Source: Pseudomonas abietaniphila
Lineage (GTDB): Bacteria; Pseudomonadota; Gammaproteobacteria; Pseudomonadales; Pseudomonadaceae
NCBI RefSeq assembly: GCF_039697315.1
Contig: NZ_CP155619.1
Location: 620,001-684,000 of the forward strand
Direction: 5' to 3'
DNA: 64,000 nt
Shown here: one piece after another, positions 52,794 to 62,606 of the stretch
Numbering within the stretch: position 1 is the stretch's first letter
Layout of the letters: the number at the start of each line of letters is the position of its first letter
Program-made: the position numbers and the translations under genes
Notes under the pieces: model-generated
Told to the model about the DNA's origin: nothing
The model's database searches: none
Seen by the model: only the letters and a program-made list of their open reading frames with translations

Positions 52794-53068
52794 GGCCGTA
52801 TCCTTTCGACTGTCCGAGTAAATGAGAAACCGGATGCGAGACGAATTGCACTTCCCTGTTGAGCGCACCACTTTTATTGAACAACCTGAAGTTTTAGCAC
52901 TCACTTCAGCGGGTAGACGGTCGACTGTTAGGGAAAGAACAGCGTCTACCACCGATACGCCATGAGCAGATGGTGTCCGATACACTCCCGCAACGCCACG
53001 CAACGAACTGCGCAGGACTTGCTCTTCAACAGCGCAGGTATCGACTGTGAGGGTTGGTTAAGAAGCGA

Positions 53069-54028
53069 CTACTGCTGTTGACTGAGTGATGCGGACGCCA
53101 CAATTGCGTCCCATGATGTAGGCGCTGGAAACAGCGCCGAGAGAAACTCCAGGAACACCTTCACGTTGGGACTTCCCCGCCGACTGACCGGCCAGAGGGC
53201 GGTAATTGCGAACTTGTCGACTTGGTACTGCGCAAAAACCGGAATCATCTCGCCACGTTTGACGAACGGAGCTGCGACATAAGTCGGCGATATGCCGATC
53301 CCGCCGCCCGCCGCCACGACCGCCGCCACTGCATCGCTGGCATCAATGACAATCCGGGATTCTGGAGAAACTTCGACCAAGCGCTCGTTCAGCATAAAAG
53401 GCCAGCGTAGCGCCTGTCCTGAGCTTTGATAGCGAAAATTGATGCAGTTGTGATGAATCAGGTCGTCCAGATGCTTCGGCATTCCCTTCCGCTCAATGTA
53501 AGCGGGAGACGCGAAAGCACCGATCCTGTGAGGGCCTAATGAGCGTGAGATCAGACGAGAATCTGAAAGATTACCGACGCGGACGGCGACGTCGATCCCC
53601 TGCTCGATGATGTCCGAAAACTGACCTCCCAATCGTAAATCGATGACCAGTTTTGGGTATCGTTCGCTGAACTCAGGCAGCGCCGGAGCGATGATGTTGA
53701 TACCGATCGGCAAGGGCGCGGTGACCTTCAGAACACCCGACGGCTCCGCCCTGGATGCCATTGCCGCCTGCTCAATATCATCGACTTCCCGAATGATACG
53801 CAACGCCCTTTCATAGAGCTCGCGCCCCTCCGGCGTTAACGTTAATGAGCGCGTGGTGCGGGCGAAGAGCTTGAGCCCGAAATGTTCCTCCAAACGCTGG
53901 ACGCTTTTGCTGACAGCCGAAGGAGACACTGAAAGCTCACGAGCCGCCGCTGTATAGCTACCTAAAGACGCAGTCCGCGCAAAGGCGACCAAGCCTGTCA
54001 AACGATCCAATCCGATTTGTTCTTTCAT
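53069..54028 (-). CDS. LysR family regulator (paralogue of 59485-60435)
   Basis: 319 residues. Winged HTH at 8-66 (SYTAAARELSVSPSAVSKSVQRLEEH region) and LysR substrate domain with PSGVLKVTAPLPIG, FRYQSSGQALRWPF and AGGGIGISPTYVAAPFV, the pattern of the AaeR/DmlR-like group. Start chosen at 54028 (MKEQIGLDRL), matching exactly the start of its paralogue. By eye about 70% of residues agree with the protein at 59485. Unlike that copy, it has no divergent enzyme gene; 764 bases without a gene precede it. Confidence 0.92.
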   Translation of the reverse strand: MKEQIGLDRLTGLVAFARTASLGSYTAAARELSVSPSAVSKSVQRLEEHFGLKLFARTTRSLTLTPEGRELYERALRIIREVDDIEQAAMASRAEPSGVLKVTAPLPIGINIIAPALPEFSERYPKLVIDLRLGGQFSDIIEQGIDVAVRVGNLSDSRLISRSLGPHRIGAFASPAYIERKGMPKHLDDLIHHNCINFRYQSSGQALRWPFMLNERLVEVSPESRIVIDASDAVAAVVAAGGGIGISPTYVAAPFVKRGEMIPVFAQYQVDKFAITALWPVSRRGSPNVKVFLEFLSALFPAPTSWDAIVASASLSQQQ

Positions 54029-54792
54029 CGCCGGATTGAAGCCAATCTGATTACGATTATCAACCCCCAAGCGCAAGTAGGATCGCTGCCGCTGCACGCG
54101 CTGCACTGGTTCTCGTGATAATCGGGTTAAATTGGCCAGAATTGCTCAAGTAATCGGAAGCTTGCCAACGGAATCAAATATTCACAACCTCCAATTTCCC
54201 CAAGAAAATCATAAAGATAGATTTGTATAAGGTCTGATTACAACCTTCGTATTTACCAAGCTGATGAAATGAAGATTTGTGCCATCCAGGAAAAACTGAA
54301 ACGACACGGCACCTTATTACCATTCCCTCTACAACCCACTATCGTCCACCTACAAAGAACGCCCCATTCTGTCGGAGGATCAAAAGCCGAGACCGGTTGT
54401 CGCTGAACTTCAACCACCGGCATAACCCTCGCTCGATCCAGCCGCTATTTCGACACGAAGCGCTTTGGGAGAGCTTTTGTAGTGCATCCCTGCTTAAAGA
54501 CGAAGAGACGCACGTATATGTCAGCATCCTTTACCCCGCTCTATCGGCCCCTGATGAGACCCGCAAGATTAATTGTCAGTTGTTCGATTACGCCGATACA
54601 GATCAGGCGACCCATCCGCCCGCCTCTCCTCCCGCCTGGTCGACCAAAGCTCACAGCGAACGTGCTTCGGCACTAAGACCGCTATTGATGTGCAGTCATG
54701 TGCAGCAACCGAACCTGGTGACGCCACTGTGATGCGCAAGGCAACTGTGCCGTTTCTTCCGGGCCGGAAACTAATAGAAGCGAGCGACCCCA
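54029..54792. promoter_or_regulatory. 764-base divergent region between two LysR genes
   Basis: AT-rich near the left end (54170-54260). The small open frames here lack ribosome sites and have no LysR-like or enzyme-like content. It should hold promoters for both LysR genes. LysR boxes (T-N11-A) are too degenerate to call. No remnant of an SDR gene was recognised. Confidence 0.35.
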
Positions 54793-55722
54793 ATGATCCG
54801 GATAGACGATCTCGTCATATTCATACGCGTTACTTCTTTGGACAGTTTTTCAGCTGTTGGCAGAGAGATGGACCTTCTGCCTTCGCAGATCAGCGCCTCG
54901 ATCAAGAGACTTGAGCGTGAGCTCGATATCAGGTTATTTGCCCGCTCGACCCGAAGCCTTCGATTGACTGCCGAAGGCGAGCAATATCTGCCGTACGCCC
55001 GAGCAGTGGTCGACTCCTTGAACGAGGGCAAGGCGTGCTTTCAGCAAACCGACAAGAACCTCAAAGGTATGCTTCAAATCGCCTGTTCGTCTGACTTTGG
55101 TCGGAATGTCCTATTGCCTTGGCTGATAGAGTTTCGGCAGAAGCATCCTTCTCTCGCATTGAGGTTGTCGCTGTCCGACCAAGTCGCTGACATCTACCGT
55201 GATCCCGTCGATGTCGCCGTTCGCTACGGGATGATTCCCGAAGCTGACTTTGTTTCATTACCCTTGCTGCCGATGAATCGCAGAACCCTTGCTGCCGCCC
55301 CCTCCTACCTGGAAAAGTATGGTCGCCCCACGTCAATCGAAGAGCTGAACGCTCACCCTTGCTTGAGATTTCAGCTGAACGGAAAACTCTATGATCGATG
55401 GACTTTCCCCAAAGACGGCGATCATCAGTCGGTCTGCGTGACAGGGCCGGTCATCAGTGACGATGCCGACGTCATTCGTCGATGCGCGATCGCCGGTGAA
55501 GGTATTCTGTACAAATCCTGGCTGGACATTTGCCAGGACGTGCGTGCAGGTCATCTCGAAGTGCTGCTCCCTGAGCAACCCGGTGAGCTATTTCCCCTGC
55601 ACTTTATCTGTCCCCACCGCAAACAGTTCTCCCCTTCGGTCAGGTCGCTTTACACCTATCTGAGGAGCCGCTGCGAATCGCTAACCGGCACTCAAACTAA
55701 AAGTTCAAGAAGCATCATGTGA
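54793..55722 (+). CDS. LysR family transcriptional regulator
   Basis: 309 residues. HTH near 15-60 (DLLPSQISASIKRLEREL) and an effector domain with LQIACSSDFGRNVLLPWL and VAVRYGMIPEADFV, typical for the LysR group that controls single oxidoreductase or hydrolase genes. It differs from the two MKEQ-type paralogues nearby. It ends 51 bases from the convergent end of the esterase gene. Its target may be that gene, but no shared promoter exists. Confidence 0.9.
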   Translation: MIRIDDLVIFIRVTSLDSFSAVGREMDLLPSQISASIKRLERELDIRLFARSTRSLRLTAEGEQYLPYARAVVDSLNEGKACFQQTDKNLKGMLQIACSSDFGRNVLLPWLIEFRQKHPSLALRLSLSDQVADIYRDPVDVAVRYGMIPEADFVSLPLLPMNRRTLAAAPSYLEKYGRPTSIEELNAHPCLRFQLNGKLYDRWTFPKDGDHQSVCVTGPVISDDADVIRRCAIAGEGILYKSWLDICQDVRAGHLEVLLPEQPGELFPLHFICPHRKQFSPSVRSLYTYLRSRCESLTGTQTKSSRSIM

Positions 55723-55773
55723 GTGCGCACTGCCCGTAGCGAAGGTTTTTCGACACGGGCAATGGCTATCGGC

Positions 55774-56793
55774 TTACTTCAAGTGCGCCCTGAGTTCGAT
55801 AGCAGCCTGACGCATCGCCGCCTTAACCTCGGCAATTCCGCTCAACGGATTCAGCAAACCGTAATCGTGCACCATGCCGTTGTAACGCACCGCCGTCACA
55901 TCGACCCCGGCAGCATCGAGCTTACGCGCATAGGCCTCGCCTTCATCACGCAAGACATCCAGTTGAGCGGTCTGCACCAATGCAGGCGGTAAACCTTTGA
56001 GCTGCTCAGTGGTGGCACGTAGCGGCGAAGCATGAATCTCGGCCCGCTGCTTCGGATCGGTGGTGTAGCTGTCCCAGAACCAGGTCATCATGTTCTTGGT
56101 CAGGAAATGCCCCTCGGCATAAGTCTTGTAGGACTCTGTGTCGAAGTTGGCATCGGTGACCGGCCACAACAGCACTTGGTAACGCAGCTTCGGTGTGTTC
56201 TGCTCCTTGGCCATCAAAGCCACTACCGCAGCCATATTGCCGCCCACGCTATTACCCGCGACGGCCAGACGCGAGCCGTCGACATTGATTTCCTTGCCAT
56301 GTTCGGCGACCCATTTGGTCGCAGCGTAGGCCTGATTGATGGCAGTGGGGTAGTGGGCTTCAGGGGACGGTGAGTAATCCACATAGACCGCTACCGCTTC
56401 CGAATCCACCACCAGATCACGAATCATTCGGGCATGAGTCGGATAATCGCCCAGAACCCAACCGCCGCCATGGAAGAACATGAACGCAGGCAACGCGCCC
56501 TTGAGGTTCGCCGGGCGTACGATGGTGATCTTGATATTCTGATTATCGGCCTTGATGGTCTTCTCGCTGACTTGAACGCCAGACATATCGACCTTCACCG
56601 AGTTCTGCGCCCCGGTCAGTACGGCACGCGCGTCTTTGGGGCTCAACTGCTCGATCGGCTTACCCCCGCCTGCGGCCAAGGCTTTCAGAAAAGCCTGAGT
56701 CTGATGCTCCGGAACGTCGATCTCGCCAGCAAGGGCCGTTCCGATGGACAGGGCAAGAACGGTAGCAGTCAGCGGTGCACATATCGTTTTCAT
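55774..56793 (-). CDS. Secreted alpha/beta hydrolase (hormone-sensitive lipase family)
   Basis: 339 residues. Signal peptide (LTATVLALSIGTALAG). HSL family marks: FMFFHGGGWVLGD (HGGG oxyanion), nucleophile GNSVGGN, acid in DVLRDEGEAYA and His in GMVHDYGLL. A periplasmic esterase/lipase of broad substrates is expected. Start 56793 chosen because the signal peptide begins there; 49 more in-frame codons upstream overlap the antiporter gene end. Leftward, 121 bases after the antiporter gene. Confidence 0.92.
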   Translation of the reverse strand: MKTICAPLTATVLALSIGTALAGEIDVPEHQTQAFLKALAAGGGKPIEQLSPKDARAVLTGAQNSVKVDMSGVQVSEKTIKADNQNIKITIVRPANLKGALPAFMFFHGGGWVLGDYPTHARMIRDLVVDSEAVAVYVDYSPSPEAHYPTAINQAYAATKWVAEHGKEINVDGSRLAVAGNSVGGNMAAVVALMAKEQNTPKLRYQVLLWPVTDANFDTESYKTYAEGHFLTKNMMTWFWDSYTTDPKQRAEIHASPLRATTEQLKGLPPALVQTAQLDVLRDEGEAYARKLDAAGVDVTAVRYNGMVHDYGLLNPLSGIAEVKAAMRQAAIELRAHLK

Positions 56794-56914
56794 ATTGATC
56801 ACTCTGTGGATTGAGTCGTTTTTACTTTTCACTTGCCAACGACGTGCGCAACAGCGTGCGCACGACTTCAACCTCGAATCAGGCATGCTCGTGAGAGCAG
56901 CCCGAGAACGTTTT

Positions 56915-58561
56915 TTACGGACGGCCCAGGTTGGCCTCATTCAGATCAAGCTCAGCGAGTACCTGATTAAGTACGTCATCTGCGATCTCGTGGTCCTTGT
57001 GCAGCCGATACAACTCAAGGCGCTGTGCCTTGAGTGCGTTGATACGCATGCGGCGCTCTACCACTTCCACGTGGAACGCCAATGCCTGGGCCTCTGCCGA
57101 GCCGTTGTAAATTTCAAGTCGATGTCTGTACTCGGACATCACTCTGGACTTTGCCTGGACGATCAGTACGAGCTCTGCAGCATCAGAGGGGTTTTGCACA
57201 GTAGGGTCATCGACGCGTTCCATTGACCGGATAGCGGCCAATGCGGTTCGCCGCCAGGCATCGTCGATCTCACGCCGAATCTGCTGATCAGGCACGGTGT
57301 TGATGCCCCTGAGCAACAGCGGCAATACAACGGTGGCGCTCACCAAAGACAGCAAGATGACGCCTGCCGAGATGAAGATCAGAAGGTTGCGCTGCGGAAA
57401 GTCAACGCCCTGCGCGATGTACAGCGGTACTGAAAGAACGCCCGCGAGGGTGACCGACCCACGCACGCCGCCGAAGGTCAGAAGAAGGGACGACCTGTGC
57501 CTGGAGATCAGCCCCGAATAATCCCCGCTCGTGCGCCACGCATGAATGCCGGAGAGCAACAGACACGTGCCCTGGGTCCACACATAACGCAGCAATAACA
57601 GCACTGCGAAGATCCACAGCACGTCCAGGCAGCGAAGTGGCAGCGCTGACCACTGAGCCTGATCGTCGTGGGCAAGTGCGATCACAATGTCGGGAAGCTG
57701 TAACCCCATCAGCAGGAAGATCAGTCCGTTGAAAGCGAACTCAAGCAAAGTCCAAACGCTGCGATTGAGTAACCGCGTGCTGGTTTGTCGCGGCAGCAGG
57801 TCGACCCAACTTTGCATCATTCCAGCCGCAACTGCTGACAGAATGCCTGAGACCCCCAGCCTTTCCGCCACCACGTAAGCTGCGAAAGGCAGTAGCAACA
57901 TGAAGACCACGTGAGTCGCGGGATCGTCCCACCCTCGCTCAACCATCCAGCCGCGAAACCGCCCCATCAGCCAGCTGAACGCGATGCCAACACACAGACC
58001 GCCACACGCCACGAACACGAAAGTCGCGGCGGCGGTCGGCAACGAAAAAACACCCGTGATCGAGGCGGTTATCGCGAAGTTGAACGTCACCAGCCCTGAG
58101 GCGTCGTTCGTCAACGCCTCACCCTGAAGCACCCGCATGACAGGAGCCGGCAAGCGATCCTGCGCGATTGCGATGACGGCCACCGCGTCCGTGGGTGAGA
58201 TGACGGCTGCGAGTGCAAATGCCACCGGCAACGCAATAGCGGGGAGTATCCAATGAATGAAGAAACCGGCAATGACCACGGTGAACAGCACCAGGCCCAC
58301 GGCGAGTAAGAAGATAGGGGCTCTGTAACGCCATAAGTCACGCTTAGGCACTCGCCAGCCGTCCGAAAACAACAGAGGCGGTAAGAACATGAACAAAAAC
58401 AGCTGTGGGTCTAGCGCCACATGCAATCCCAGTGTTGGCCAGGCGAGCATGGCGCCCATGCCTATTTGAACCAATGGCAGCGGCAGCGGCAGCACCCTTG
58501 CGACCAAGCGGGAAACGCCAACCAGGGCAAGCAAAATAAGTATCGTGTAGGCCGTCTGCAT
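56915..58561 (-). CDS. Na+/H+ antiporter, CPA1 (NhaP) family
   Basis: 548 residues. Twelve or so membrane helices with the CPA1 signature ISPTDAVAVIAIA, GEALTNDASGLV (the Asn-Asp ion site) and GGVRGSVTLAGVLSVP; then a 120-residue charged cytoplasmic tail rich in helices (RLEIYNGSAEAQ, RMRINALKAQRLELYRLHKD). It exchanges Na+ or K+ for H+ across the inner membrane. ATG 58561 (MQTAYT) is preferred to 58615 and 58603, which lack ribosome sites. Confidence 0.92.
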   Translation of the reverse strand: MQTAYTILILLALVGVSRLVARVLPLPLPLVQIGMGAMLAWPTLGLHVALDPQLFLFMFLPPLLFSDGWRVPKRDLWRYRAPIFLLAVGLVLFTVVIAGFFIHWILPAIALPVAFALAAVISPTDAVAVIAIAQDRLPAPVMRVLQGEALTNDASGLVTFNFAITASITGVFSLPTAAATFVFVACGGLCVGIAFSWLMGRFRGWMVERGWDDPATHVVFMLLLPFAAYVVAERLGVSGILSAVAAGMMQSWVDLLPRQTSTRLLNRSVWTLLEFAFNGLIFLLMGLQLPDIVIALAHDDQAQWSALPLRCLDVLWIFAVLLLLRYVWTQGTCLLLSGIHAWRTSGDYSGLISRHRSSLLLTFGGVRGSVTLAGVLSVPLYIAQGVDFPQRNLLIFISAGVILLSLVSATVVLPLLLRGINTVPDQQIRREIDDAWRRTALAAIRSMERVDDPTVQNPSDAAELVLIVQAKSRVMSEYRHRLEIYNGSAEAQALAFHVEVVERRMRINALKAQRLELYRLHKDHEIADDVLNQVLAELDLNEANLGRP

Positions 58562-59161
58562 ACTGACGTCTCTGCTTATCGAAGCATTGCGCAGGATGCT
58601 CATGCGACCAGGCATTCAAGCCCTTGAATCACACCCATACTGCTCGGGGTTCCGCTGTCATCAACGCGAGATCTCCCTGAAGGAATGGATCATCTCTGTC
58701 TCTCAAGTGAGCAGGCGAACGAAGTAATCAACTGCTCGAAATCCTCGCCGCTCGCCAGCTGACGTCGTGACCTGCGTCAACGATGCAGCCCTGCAGGGTT
58801 TGCCCGACCTGCTTAAACGGGCCAATCGTTGGGTTGATCATCAGTCAAATGCTGCGCTCTGGAAACACATGCGCATGCGCAGCACTTGCGCTGCAGAAGG
58901 GAAAATCGCCAGCGTTCTCGTCGTTCGAAACATCCGATCTTGGATCGGTTTCGGCCGCCACGTAATGACCGCATTCATCTGCGCCTGCAAAGCGCAAGTG
59001 TTTACGCACGCAAAGGTCTTATCTTCCACCGGGAATTGGGATCTGATAGGGGCGTTCATTTTCTTCGGCGCAGTATTGCGATACGCGCGCAGCGATCAAG
59101 CTTGACCGTCGCCGCAATCGATCAGGCAGTCCAGACAAGACTTCATGAGGAGTTACACGCG
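58562..59161. other. 600-base region without recognised gene
   Basis: Between the divergent antiporter and the 104-residue protein gene. Several short frames overlap on both strands with no ribosome site and no recognisable product. Only promoter functions are expected. Confidence 0.35.
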
Positions 59162-59476
59162 ATGGCTCAACTCTACAATCGCTTCACCGCCTACGAGAGC
59201 TACAGCAAACTGAAAGTGCTGTTTCATAAGCCTCTTGAACAAATGCCGGAGCTGTTCATTACCCACGTTGAAGCAGTCCAGATGATCCCGGGGTGCCAGA
59301 AATACACGATCAGACACAGCGAGAATCCACAGTTCCACATCATCTTTGTTGGCGTCTGGGACTGCCCGAAATCAACACTGGGCTACTACCAGGGAAATGA
59401 GTTGCAGGTCCTCATCAACGCGTTGATGAGGACAGGCGCACGCGTCATTGAATTTGAGGAAGTCGCTGTGCTGTAG
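59162..59476 (+). CDS. Hypothetical protein, 104 residues
   Basis: A frame with natural composition: RFTAYESYSKLKVLFHK, then FITHVEAVQMIPGCQKYTI, FHIIFVGVWDCPKSTLGYY and LINALMRTGARVIEFEEV. Predicted soluble alpha-beta fold with two Cys. I do not recognise the family. GAGGAG lies upstream of ATG 59162, though eleven bases away. A longer frame from 58886 has a poor, Arg-rich start and is rejected. It ends 8 bases from the convergent end of the LysR gene. Confidence 0.65.
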   Translation: MAQLYNRFTAYESYSKLKVLFHKPLEQMPELFITHVEAVQMIPGCQKYTIRHSENPQFHIIFVGVWDCPKSTLGYYQGNELQVLINALMRTGARVIEFEEVAVL

Positions 59477-59484
59477 GCCTGACT

Positions 59485-60435
59485 TCAAACCGGCATGCAA
59501 TCAGCGATAGCCTGGTCCCAAGGCGCTGGAGAAGGGAAAACCTCGGCGAGGAATTCGAGGAAGGCTTTGACGTTGGGGCTGCCCCGTCGGCTCTCTGGCC
59601 ACAGCGCAGTAATCGGGAATCGCTCCATGACAAATTGCGGCAAGACCGGCACCAGCTCTCCACGCAGCACATAAGGCGCGGCGACATAGTTAGGCGATAT
59701 GCCGATGCCTCCGCCGGCTGCTAGAGTCGCGGCGACTGCGTCGCTAAGATCGATCGTGATCGTCGGCTCCGGTATTAACTCAATCGAACGCTCGCCCTCC
59801 ATGTAAGCCCACCTCAGCGCCTGACCTGAACTCTGATAGCGAAAGTTCACGCACTCATGATCGCTGAGTTCATGAGGATGTTGGGGGGTGCCCTTGCGCG
59901 ACAGGTAATGCGGCGAGGCGAACGCGCCGGTCCGGTTTGGCCCCAAATGGCGACTGATCAATCTTGAGTCCACCAGGTCTCCAACTCGGATGACCACATC
60001 GATGCCCTGATCAATGATGTCCGAGTACTGATCTCCCAAGCGCAGATCCACATTCACCTTGGGATAACGCTCGCGAAACCGGGGAAGCGCTGGCGCCAGA
60101 ATGTTCAAACCTATCGGAAGCGGAGCCGTGACCCTGAGGGTCCCCGAGGGTTCGGCACGAGAAGCGACCGCAGCCTGATCTATACCTTCGACTTCATGCA
60201 GGATGCGCATGGCTCGCTCGAAGAGATCACGCCCTTCTGGAGTCAGTGTCAGTGAGCGGGTAGTACGTGTAAACAGCGTGAGCCCGAAATGTTCCTCAAG
60301 GCGTTGAACACTTTTGCTGATCGCCGAGGGCGAAACAGACAAGGCACGAGCGGCCGCCGTGTAGCTGCCCAAGGAGGCGGCACGGGCAAAGGCAATGAGC
60401 CCCGTCAAACGATCCAGACCTATTTGTTCCTTCAT
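59485..60435 (-). CDS. LysR family regulator, divergent from SDR/ene-reductase operon
   Basis: 316 residues, closely similar to the protein at 53069-54028 throughout (same MKEQIGLDRLTGL start, TRTTRSLTLTPEGR, GIGISPNYVAAPYV). HTH at 8-66, substrate-binding domain from about 90. Start at 60435 is fixed by that comparison. Only 98 bases separate it from the SDR gene on the other strand, the classic layout in which a LysR protein controls its divergent operon. Confidence 0.94.
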   Translation of the reverse strand: MKEQIGLDRLTGLIAFARAASLGSYTAAARALSVSPSAISKSVQRLEEHFGLTLFTRTTRSLTLTPEGRDLFERAMRILHEVEGIDQAAVASRAEPSGTLRVTAPLPIGLNILAPALPRFRERYPKVNVDLRLGDQYSDIIDQGIDVVIRVGDLVDSRLISRHLGPNRTGAFASPHYLSRKGTPQHPHELSDHECVNFRYQSSGQALRWAYMEGERSIELIPEPTITIDLSDAVAATLAAGGGIGISPNYVAAPYVLRGELVPVLPQFVMERFPITALWPESRRGSPNVKAFLEFLAEVFPSPAPWDQAIADCMPV

Positions 60436-60533
60436 GGCACTAGTAAAGCGACTTTCAGCCTGATTATCAATCAACCTGCAAGCATTTAGTCTTTCTCCAT
60501 CGAACGCCACGTCGGCATTCCAAGGAGATGACC

Positions 60534-61283
60534 ATGACCCAGACTTCGTTCACCCAAGCCCTTGCTTCGAACCTCAAAGACCAACGTGTCGTCATTTTTG
60601 GCGGCACCTCAGGCATAGGCCTTGCCGCCGCCATTCAGGCAACGGCAGCAGGCGCTTCAGTCATCGTGATCGGCTCCAACGCCGAGCGCGCACGGCAGGC
60701 CGCTGAGGCACACGGTCTGGCAGGCTGGCGAGCTGCTGACGTCACTCGCAGTGAAACCATCTACGCGGCGCTTGCAGACATCGAACACGTCGACCATCTG
60801 GTTATGCTCGCCGGCACATTCGTTGCTGGCGAAGTGATGAATGCTGACATTGAATACTTGCGCCGAGCTTTCGAAGAGCGCATCTGGGCGTCCGTTCATG
60901 CCATTCGCGCATTGGGCGACAAACTGTCGAAAAGCGGCTCGATCACCTTCATCTCCGGGAATCTTGCCGATCGCCCGAATGCCTACGGGACTGCAGTACT
61001 CGCCGCCGCCTCTGCCGCAATGGAAGCCATGGCCAGAGGTATGGCGCTGGAGCTGGCGCCCGTGCGCGTCAACACCTTGTCTCCAGGTCCGATCAACACC
61101 CCGATTCTAAGCAAGGCGTTGGGCGACAGGCGCGACGCTTTCGTCGCGTCACTGGAACAGTCCCTGCCCCTGCATCGCCTGGGTTCTGCCGAAGAAGCTG
61201 GCAACGCTGTCGTCTTTCTGATGGCCAACACCTTCATGAACGGTGCGGTGCTCAATATTGATGGCGGCGCCCGCCTGGTTTAA
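60534..61283 (+). CDS. Short-chain dehydrogenase/reductase
   Basis: 249 residues. SDR marks: FGGTSGIGLAAAIQ cofactor loop, LVMLAGTF (in place of NNAG), Ser in ITFISGNLADRP and NTLSPGPINTPIL near the C-terminus. The canonical catalytic Tyr-x-x-x-Lys is not evident: the equivalent place reads YGTAVLAAASAAME, with Lys replaced by Ala or shifted. This hints at altered or lost activity. ATG 60534 is preferred to ATG 60528 because AAGGAG ends right at 60527. It is followed after 32 bases by an ene-reductase. Confidence 0.88.
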   Translation: MTQTSFTQALASNLKDQRVVIFGGTSGIGLAAAIQATAAGASVIVIGSNAERARQAAEAHGLAGWRAADVTRSETIYAALADIEHVDHLVMLAGTFVAGEVMNADIEYLRRAFEERIWASVHAIRALGDKLSKSGSITFISGNLADRPNAYGTAVLAAASAAMEAMARGMALELAPVRVNTLSPGPINTPILSKALGDRRDAFVASLEQSLPLHRLGSAEEAGNAVVFLMANTFMNGAVLNIDGGARLV

Positions 61284-61315
61284 CGCCCCTTCAGCAAAAT
61301 TCAGGAGACGCTGCA

Positions 61316-62404
61316 ATGACATCACTTTTTCAACCGTTGCGTATGGGGGCAATCGAGCTGCCACATCGTATTCTCATGGCGCCGATGACACGCGGTCGCG
61401 GCACGCGAGATCACGTTCCCACTGCGATCATGGTGGACTATTACGCCCAACGCGCGAGCGCCGGTCTGATCATCTCGGAAGCCATCGGCATCAGCCAACA
61501 AGGCCTGGGCTGGGCCTACGCGACAGGCCTCTGGTCGAAAGAACAGGTGGCGGGCTGGAAGCTGATTACCGATGCCGTGCACGCCCAAGGTGGACGCATC
61601 ATCGCGCAACTCTGGCATATGGGGCGAGTCGTCCATCCGAGCTTCCTGCGGGGTGGGCAACCTGTTTCAGCGTCGGTGACTACCGCCCCGGGTCTGGCGC
61701 ACACCTATGCTGGCAAGCAACCCTACACCGCGGCGAGGGCATTGGGTGCGCAAGAAATACCCGAGTTGCTGGAACAGTTCCAACAAGCGACTCGCAATGC
61801 AATCGAAGCCGGGTTCGATGGGGTTCAGATTCACGCCGCCAACGGTTATTTGATCGACCAGTTCCTGCGCGACAGCGGGAATTTCCGCACTGACGCCTAT
61901 GGCGGGTCGATAGAGAATCGCATCCGCTTGCTCAAGGAAGTCACGCAAGCTGTCGCAGACGTAATTGGCGCCGATCGAACATCGGTACGGCTGTCGCCGA
62001 GCAGCTACGATCAGGGCGTGCGAGACAGTGACCCTGAACCGCTTTTCGTGCAGGCGGCGAAGATGCTCTCAGGTATCGGTATCGCTCACCTCGAGCTGCG
62101 CGAGCCGCCGCTGGACGGTACCTTCGGAGCATCGGAGCGACCACCTATGGCGGCGACGATTCGTCGAGCATTCAAGGGCGTGCTGATCCTCAATTCCGAT
62201 TACGACGTTGACCGGGCGCAGGCCGCCGTTGAAGCAGGTCTGGCGGACGCCATCGCATTCGGCCGCCCCTTCATTGCCAACCCTGATCTGCCGAAGCGCT
62301 TGCGCGATCAGCTGCCGTTGTCACAGGACGACGCCGGCACCTGGTTCACGCAAGGCGTCGAAGGCTATACCACCTACCCGCCTTTCGAATCCGCCTTTGC
62401 CTGA
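61316..62404 (+). CDS. Old yellow enzyme family ene-reductase
   Basis: 362 residues with the OYE layout: LFQPLRMGAIELPHRILMAPMTRGRG (given in parts: ELPHRI, MAPMTR), WHMGRVVHPSF, GFDGVQIHAANGYLIDQFL, AYGGSIENRIRLL and IAFGRPFIANPDLPKR. FMN enzyme reducing activated alkenes with NAD(P)H. Shares the OYE core with the protein at 641-1765 but differs in many loops. CAGGAG precedes the ATG. It forms a two-gene operon with the SDR under the divergent LysR, and ends at a terminator. Confidence 0.94.
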   Translation: MTSLFQPLRMGAIELPHRILMAPMTRGRGTRDHVPTAIMVDYYAQRASAGLIISEAIGISQQGLGWAYATGLWSKEQVAGWKLITDAVHAQGGRIIAQLWHMGRVVHPSFLRGGQPVSASVTTAPGLAHTYAGKQPYTAARALGAQEIPELLEQFQQATRNAIEAGFDGVQIHAANGYLIDQFLRDSGNFRTDAYGGSIENRIRLLKEVTQAVADVIGADRTSVRLSPSSYDQGVRDSDPEPLFVQAAKMLSGIGIAHLELREPPLDGTFGASERPPMAATIRRAFKGVLILNSDYDVDRAQAAVEAGLADAIAFGRPFIANPDLPKRLRDQLPLSQDDAGTWFTQGVEGYTTYPPFESAFA

Positions 62405-62417
62405 CCACAACAGACAT

Positions 62418-62442
62418 GGCCGCCATCCGTGACGGCCTTTTT
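62418..62442 (+). terminator. Rho-independent terminator after ene-reductase
   Basis: GGCCGCCA (62418-62425) pairs with TGACGGCC (62430-62437), with one internal mismatch and loop TCCG, followed by TTTTT. It begins 13 bases after the ene-reductase stop codon. Confidence 0.85.
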
Positions 62443-62606
62443 CGCGCGGATGACGACCGGATTCTACCTATAGGTCCCATGCTTGCGTGTACAGAGCAGC
62501 CCGACAGCGCAGGCAACTGCCTGTCGTTGTCGCAAAAAGTTTTCTGACACTCAGGCTTCAAAAATCTCCCGGCACCATGTCCAAACCCCAGATCTCATGG
62601 GTGATT

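Noticed and set aside
54277..54732. 151-residue frame between the two divergent LysR genes
   Set aside because: No ribosome site, Pro/Thr/Ser-rich random composition, no family resemblance.
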